Source of the DNA: an uncultured Clostridia bacterium
Lineage (GTDB): Bacteria; Bacillota; Clostridia; Oscillospirales; Acutalibacteraceae
Direction of reading: 5' to 3'
DNA: 16,227 nt
NCBI GenBank assembly: GCA_947165115.1
Contig: CAMUZD010000013.1
Span: forward strand, 1 to 16,227
Under the pieces are notes generated by a model. It was not told the DNA's origin and did not search any database. It saw nothing but the letters and a program-made list of their open reading frames with translations. The number at the start of each line of letters is the position of its first letter. The first letter of the stretch is position 1. A program made the translations under genes and the position numbers. This document shows positions 15,101-16,227 of the stretch, piece after piece.

Positions 15101-16193
15101 TTACGATGTAAAGGCAGAGGCTCAGTGGGATGTCAAGCAGTTCAACCTCACCGTTGATCTTGACGGCGGTAACTTCGCAGCAGGCGTAACCGATCCCTCA
15201 GGCGATTATGACTTCGGCGCAGCATTCCCGACTCTTCCGAGCAACGCAGATGATGTTGTCAAGACCGACAGCACCTTCAGCGGATGGAAGTATTACAAGG
15301 TAGAAAACGGCGTTCAGGGCGATGAAATCTCCAAGCCCGACACCATGCCCGCATATGATGTCAAGGCAGTAGCTCAGTATGGCGATGTTCTCTACACCAT
15401 CACCTTCGATTCACAGGGCGGTTCTGATGTAGCGGCAATTGAAGCGAAGCACGGTGATCCCATCACCGCTCCCGCTGATCCCACCAAGGGCGGCTACACC
15501 TTCAAGGGCTGGTATACCGACGCAGCCTGCACTGACGGCAACGAATACACTGTTCCTCCCACCATGCCCGGCGAATCAAAGACAGTCTATGCTAAGTGGA
15601 CTGCTATAGCCAAGCTCATAGCCAAGGACGGCACAACCACCATGGTTCAGCGCGGCAGCATCGTTGAGAGCTATCAGATACCCGATCAGAAGGTAGCAGG
15701 CGTAGAGCAGATTATCGGAGTTGATAAGGTCAACTACAACTACGCCAACGATGATTGTGTTGACTTCTATATCTACGGTCTCAAGACAGGTATCTCCGCA
15801 GACGGCGGCCTTGACTCCTGGGTTGAGGTAACCGGCGACGGCACCTATGAAGTAGATATGGATACAGTCGGCGCGACCGGCAAAGTCGGCACAGGCACTG
15901 TTGTTAACGTTTACGATGCAGATCACGAACTTGTCGAGACCTTCAAGATCATCATCTTCGGCGATATCGACGGCAACGGCAGAATTACCAACGCCGATAC
16001 ATCAGCTCTAAATAATGAGCTCACCGAGCCGAGAGTATGGTCAGTCGACACCAATGCCGAATATGATATCTGCAGAGTAAAGGCTGCCGACCTCGATCAG
16101 AACGGCAATGTAAGCACCGATGACTATGTCGCAATCACCGATTACATGCGCAGGAAGGTTGATATCAACAAGGTAACCGGTAGATACGAATAA
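6186..16193 (+). CDS. Giant secreted InlB B-repeat protein with C-terminal dockerin
   Basis: A complete 3335-residue, acidic protein, roughly 360 kDa. Residues 1-28 are a signal peptide (MKNLFKKP, a hydrophobic core, cleavage near AIAA). Residues 36 to about 200 form an N-terminal beta module related to that of gene 2 (GQTVYARLYMATDF at 57-70). A non-repeat region follows to about residue 302. Residues 303-3138 hold about 36 repeat units of 60-90 residues. Most are InlB B-repeat-like; several end in VTYTY or KYYTY strands and resemble MucBP-type units (residues 711-928 and 1780-1926). Residues 3142-3258 are the pre-dockerin module (GTGTVVNVYDADHELVETF) and 3260-3313 span the two dockerin loops, DIDGNGRITNAD and DLDQNGNVSTDD. 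No sortase motif, S-layer domain or enzyme domain was recognised. Fully extended, such an array would form a very long stalk, suggesting a surface fibre or adhesin; partner and ligand are unknown. Confidence 0.93.
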   Translation: MKNLFKKPIAVILAVLIALGSLTVAIAAINDGYKRTMEYTFKFFDEDGNETTKVSNGQTVYARLYMATDFVAAAHDIFILYDKTFFEANYEEDAETVMTSSNEISYDLSQREGSIYIDSDADDTPYTRLVSENYIPASATATYGGIYLSSDGGIAQKFTYDNFAYQFSFTVIGNTPDVAGHVFIPYGARRSTQSSYRACTFFARQMDDSMSGVAYTEADAQSSLFWDAFPEEEYNVFLIDSKIDESSLAIAAQQGYTDEQIAAYSQFVFDNETYYSSYVTVADLVYVNYYVPLYSDDYGEGDEMFVTWKEAYAYQTGTGSRRVWNYDQTAPDQVTAFMGTVPPAPTTYGVLQDIPENYYFAGWSVYPNAETGGAFDPSTAPLTYMTTAPAITDTVEGIGYDYSDSQNQRNQIPPAEVDTLIADPTIPVMKALTEANYGTAIYNGVDGLTLDLIAVILPVPTEDVTVTWNAKDLNDNDIDLSAYTYTFAPGTEIANTTYPVPTVAAVTGYEFVWYTDDQYTTEADFSDPVAINANTAYYGRYELQSYKLTVNYIDADGEAIDGVDPVVYDGDDAIAYNTEIRNLVDIKTIPHYTFNAAASSEIPQTMPNSELTIYLVYDLNENDLTYYAKEDATGEPVQEFTVAYGDLIEDNMPAAASNPTKDNYEFKGWKFSYTDPDTGDTVTFNSTDDGFDAMTMPDADVTATPLFEVIKKNVTYKYVDDNGNTIREDNVVNDVEAGSTVVVPDAPAIDYYTIADDGKPADFTMPTTDVEKTYVYNRNSYNVTYEYKYGSETLTPDEPIDPNPAQVKWDDPVNAPAAPAITGYGYQSTTYSQELTEGKMPKNDITVTYNYAPNTYTVTYKYVDGDGNAIKDADGNDIPATTVENVAFGTHVTPDTAPEYTGYTISESPVAFDMPDEAVEKSYVYTLNNWTLKFVIDGTEKVNATKAWNTAITEEPDTTAPEGKKFKGWYDNAECTGDPVAVAAKMPDSDLTYYGKFVNKTYKLTVNYVDAEGNAIDGVEPVVFEGDNAVEFGATLADIVEIKTIPHYTNDEDETNIPTTMPAAETTVNVVYNINTNSITYYSTEDATGDPLDVLTEIPYGGEIEITSEDEPTKDGYDFAGWQFSYTDPDTGDTVTFNSEDSDFDTRTMPDAAVTAVPTYTEHQYTLTIYDGDNSVITTKQIAYGVNITIPDDVTVTAPAGYHFTDAWEFYKEGETAAYTESTMPAANVDAIPVCDANSYTIKFVTNVDGYTISDITAAYGADITAPVVDESQNPGFAFAGWYEDEACETTPFTTPFPATMPNLGENNAVKTLYAKWRNADTTFTINVYTMDTEGVYGAAEVKQGSGVNGETLTRAQLLTQAAVTVGEGFEINETTTLAEFQVPAQDGVYNIYIDRVKANYTIDLAGGTLTGDYTPSGEYYYGAAITAPTADPVKDGNYDFDGWDKAFPATMPADDVTVTAQYKHYTEFYFDEPGTTEPVKKYDGEFFNKDTYNGDVDDGYTFKGWSTTEGDVPANAVTSFTAAADVDSVTYYPVFEAGEFTITYKLLPDGVTDATAQWADGTVGDIVATFAVDAAITGIPTGMKRTGYKTEAGTEWIGSAMTVPDVMPAENLVFYVNWIAEEYTITYFWKDADGNYTQSEVFDEIEFGTSYDEWDYAADPEAPEGYELAVDPWNTDQNGNGQTPEQIGTMPADNLVFYAQYNILSFNFRAYYVDSDSNEVDIVNTDIEYGQPTNKDTLSAPDRTAEGYVFVEWSPALDTVPATMPADDIEIQAVYEKIKNTVTYKYVLDSDNNVEIADPVEVPDVEYGTTVTPDAAPEITGYTSVSVPDAFVMGADAITKYYTYNPAEYTVTYKYVDEDNNALLDADGNAIADATAQKAFKADVDTTAPAFDGYEYKSTAIDPALGENSTMPASNVTVTYTYKKLSFTLTYVIDEQDATNVPAAAQVPYMTSVTAPTPAPSLTGSTFIAWYIDEGRNTEATFPFNMPAENVTLYGKFGTDQIVLTFKDGTTFEPVFDDFTRNGEYNATIDPAVVAPEKEGYQFKGWFDNAELNGSAVEVTKFPAASATFWAKYEPNQHNVTYIVDGNPVFDAQVEFGGDVAATKPATDPAKTGYQFTGWKDADGHAPDYYAAMPDKDLEFVAQFTSLNVYVEYIVDGETVSLIPVPYSNGSVTLKTVDGVQTWHYNAENGTEYAPGATYTFTEDDIDGIKFYGVYEETGTVTATFDANGGYFDNDPTATDPKEVETDKGTAPVAPADPKKEGYDFMGWTPAVGTITEDTTYTAVWEAKDARVVFYDEDGTTVIETFDQKYGEEIETPADPEKEGYTFVEWAYTDSNNDPYTGTTVPEGGLNATPIYEINKYQFTVDPAEGTITGTDPSGEKEYNADIAVPEVTREGYSLDADKPWTYYKVVDGVETELTAAPSKMPAYDVKAVANWVANTYSIFLYYTENGEEKEITTITQAYDTEIAPVDDPNNREGYTFTAWSEAIPARMGAYDEPDYQNNTKKIEALYSVISYTLTVNLDEGEFAEGVTNPAGTYAYGAEFPQMPEPTKTGYGFDHWAFTNDEDPTGTEISRPATMPAYNVTATAIWGVQKYDFIVDLNGGSLAQGAEMPENRIEYDNAVPTLPEVVPADGYEFTGWQYFEIINGVESEIASLPAQMPDHGLKAVAKYEKKDITLTFKDGNTVIETRTGKFEDAVDPAVADATKTGYTFKGWYDNEGLTGDPVAAPTAYPAADATYFAKFEINTYNIVLYYIDEDNHEQEITTITKEYGATIDPVDDPVREGYTFTGWEEAIPATMPAYDAPDYADNTKVIEAFFSVNKYQFTVDPDCGTITGTDPSDEYEYGANVPAVPEVTKEGYKLNATTPWIYYKVENGVQGDEIAAPTTMPAYDVKAKANWVVQKYQFTVDAADGTITGTDPSGEYEYGADVPAVPEVTREGYELNATTPWIYYKVENGVQGDEIAAPTTMPAYDVKAEAQWDVKQFNLTVDLDGGNFAAGVTDPSGDYDFGAAFPTLPSNADDVVKTDSTFSGWKYYKVENGVQGDEISKPDTMPAYDVKAVAQYGDVLYTITFDSQGGSDVAAIEAKHGDPITAPADPTKGGYTFKGWYTDAACTDGNEYTVPPTMPGESKTVYAKWTAIAKLIAKDGTTTMVQRGSIVESYQIPDQKVAGVEQIIGVDKVNYNYANDDCVDFYIYGLKTGISADGGLDSWVEVTGDGTYEVDMDTVGATGKVGTGTVVNVYDADHELVETFKIIIFGDIDGNGRITNADTSALNNELTEPRVWSVDTNAEYDICRVKAADLDQNGNVSTDDYVAITDYMRRKVDINKVTGRYE
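6291..6850 (+). other. N-terminal beta module of gene 3
   Basis: This matches the gene 2 module in its first strands (YARLYMATDF, then FILYDKTFF) and in a later hydrophobic strand (QFSFTVIGN). Overall similarity is low. It is followed by a region to about 7090 that I do not recognise, containing the helix-like segment SSLAIAAQQGYTDEQIAAYS. A cohesin/CBM-like fold is inferred by analogy. Confidence 0.4.
7821..8309 (+). repeat. Two-unit internal duplication in gene 3, copy 1
   Basis: This encodes a YKLTVNYIDADGEAIDG unit followed by a unit containing FSYTDPDTGDTVTFNS. The same pair recurs at 9189-9671. The DNA is nearly identical across the segment encoding FSYTDPDTGDTVTFNS, and IKTIPHYT is also conserved in the first unit of each pair. 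Confidence 0.8.
9189..9671 (+). repeat. Two-unit internal duplication in gene 3, copy 2
   Basis: This is the second copy of the pair at 7821-8309, starting YKLTVNYVDAEGNAIDG. Unit order is the same; the first unit of each pair ends differently (TIYLVYDLNE versus VNVVYNIN). Three MucBP-like units and one B-repeat separate the copies, so this is a dispersed rather than tandem duplication. Confidence 0.8.
12630..13265 (+). repeat. Three-unit block shared with gene 2 (copy in gene 3)
   Basis: Counterpart of 3379-4002. It contains the WHYNA/YAPGA unit (72 residues, the same length as in gene 2), the EETGTVTATFDANGG junction, the TPAVGTI...DTTYTAVW unit, and the TGTTVPEGGLNAT unit. The block is 12 bases longer here because of a short insert in the second unit (NDPTATDPKEVETD). 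Confidence 0.8.
14652..15137 (+). repeat. 243-bp tandem duplication in gene 3 (two copies)
   Basis: Copies at 14652-14894 and 14895-15137 each encode 81 residues starting KYQFTVD; 70 of 81 residues match by hand count. The 102-base stretch 14772-14873 matches 15015-15116 with one difference. A 39-base run at 14796-14834 recurs exactly at 15291-15329 in the next unit. A more diverged relative of 80 residues lies at 13266-13505. This is the youngest duplication in the window. Confidence 0.9.
15609..16190 (+). other. Pre-dockerin module and dockerin-like domain of gene 3
   Basis: The pre-dockerin part (15609-15959) contains MVQRGSIVESYQ, IYGLKTGIS and the strand pattern VGTGTVVNVYD, LVETFKIIIFGD, aligning with gene 2. 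Calcium loops start at 15963 and 16089. Loop positions 10-11 are NA and TD, unlike AT and AS in gene 2. The ligand at position 9 is Thr or Ser rather than Asp. The conserved RVKAAD before loop 2 is also present in gene 2. Confidence 0.72.
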
Positions 16194-16203
16194 TCAGAGG
16201 TTA

Positions 16204-16219
16204 ATCTGCTAAGGCAGAT
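16204..16219 (+). terminator. Hairpin after gene 3, at the window edge
   Basis: ATCTGC and GCAGAT form a 6-bp stem around a TAAG loop, 11 bases after the gene 3 stop. The window ends 8 bases later, so any following U-tract or longer structure cannot be judged. Confidence 0.4.
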
Positions 16220-16227
16220 AAAGCAAA

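Larger units (their letters stand above)
7092..15599 (+). repeat. InlB/MucBP-like repeat array of gene 3 (about 36 units)
   Basis: Units follow one another almost without linkers. Each starts with a strand such as YTITF, KYQFTV or TVTYKYV, has a GY.F.GW or GY... core, then an MPA-type turn, and ends in a strand such as YAKW, AVW or VTYTY. The first unit is divergent and one near 10146-10382 lacks the GW core. The last unit (15393-15599, YTITFDSQGGSDVAAI) closely resembles unit 2 of gene 1. The exact unit count depends on how the divergent units are treated. Confidence 0.85.

Noticed and set aside
14652..15137. CRISPR array or other DNA-level repeat element
   Set aside because: The repeats are 243 bp, in frame, directly adjacent and coding; there are no short palindromic repeats with unique spacers.
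16101..16193. Sortase anchor or C-terminal membrane anchor on the proteins
   Set aside because: None of the three C-termini shows LPXTG-like motifs, a hydrophobic tail or a basic end; each finishes shortly after the second dockerin loop.

Overview
The window looks like an accessory cell-surface locus from a Gram-positive, gut-type member of the Clostridia (Ruminococcaceae/Oscillospiraceae-like). This is an inference from consensus AAGGAGG-type ribosome binding sites, short Lys-rich signal peptides, moderate GC content, and dockerin-like C-termini of the kind common in Ruminococcus and relatives. No housekeeping gene is present to fix the taxonomy.

All coding capacity is on the + strand: three tandem, paralogous genes for large, acidic, repeat-built secreted proteins. 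(1) Positions 1-1834 hold the 3' part of a gene whose start lies outside the window. It is split by an apparent single-base loss near 944, so it reads as two overlapping pieces (1-1043 and 1040-1834). (2) Positions 1930-6066 encode a complete 1378-residue protein. (3) Positions 6186-16193 encode a complete giant protein of 3335 residues (roughly 360 kDa) starting at GTG. The complete proteins share one plan: signal peptide, an N-terminal module resembling a cohesin/CBM-type beta-sandwich, a long array of 60-90-residue InlB B-repeat-like (Listeria-Bacteroides repeat) units, a conserved beta-rich pre-dockerin module, and a C-terminal dockerin-like pair of calcium loops. Gene 1 shows the last three of these elements. 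No LPXTG sorting signal or C-terminal membrane anchor is visible, so attachment is probably through cohesin-dockerin pairing or other non-covalent contacts.

The two spacers (95 and 119 bases) each hold one strong GC-rich hairpin without a clear U-tract, followed by a consensus ribosome binding site. The genes could therefore be co-transcribed with attenuation, or transcribed separately. A third hairpin begins right after gene 3 at the window edge.

The arrays show recent internal and inter-gene recombination: a 243-bp tandem duplication (14652-15137), a two-unit duplication inside gene 3 (7821-8309 and 9189-9671), and a block of about 630 bp shared by genes 2 and 3 (3379-4002 and 12630-13265). 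The most plausible joint role is a set of long surface stalks or adhesins displayed or assembled through cohesin-dockerin contacts. The dockerin positions that usually set partner choice differ among the three proteins. Nothing else was found: no RNA genes, CRISPR arrays, insertion sequences or minus-strand genes.
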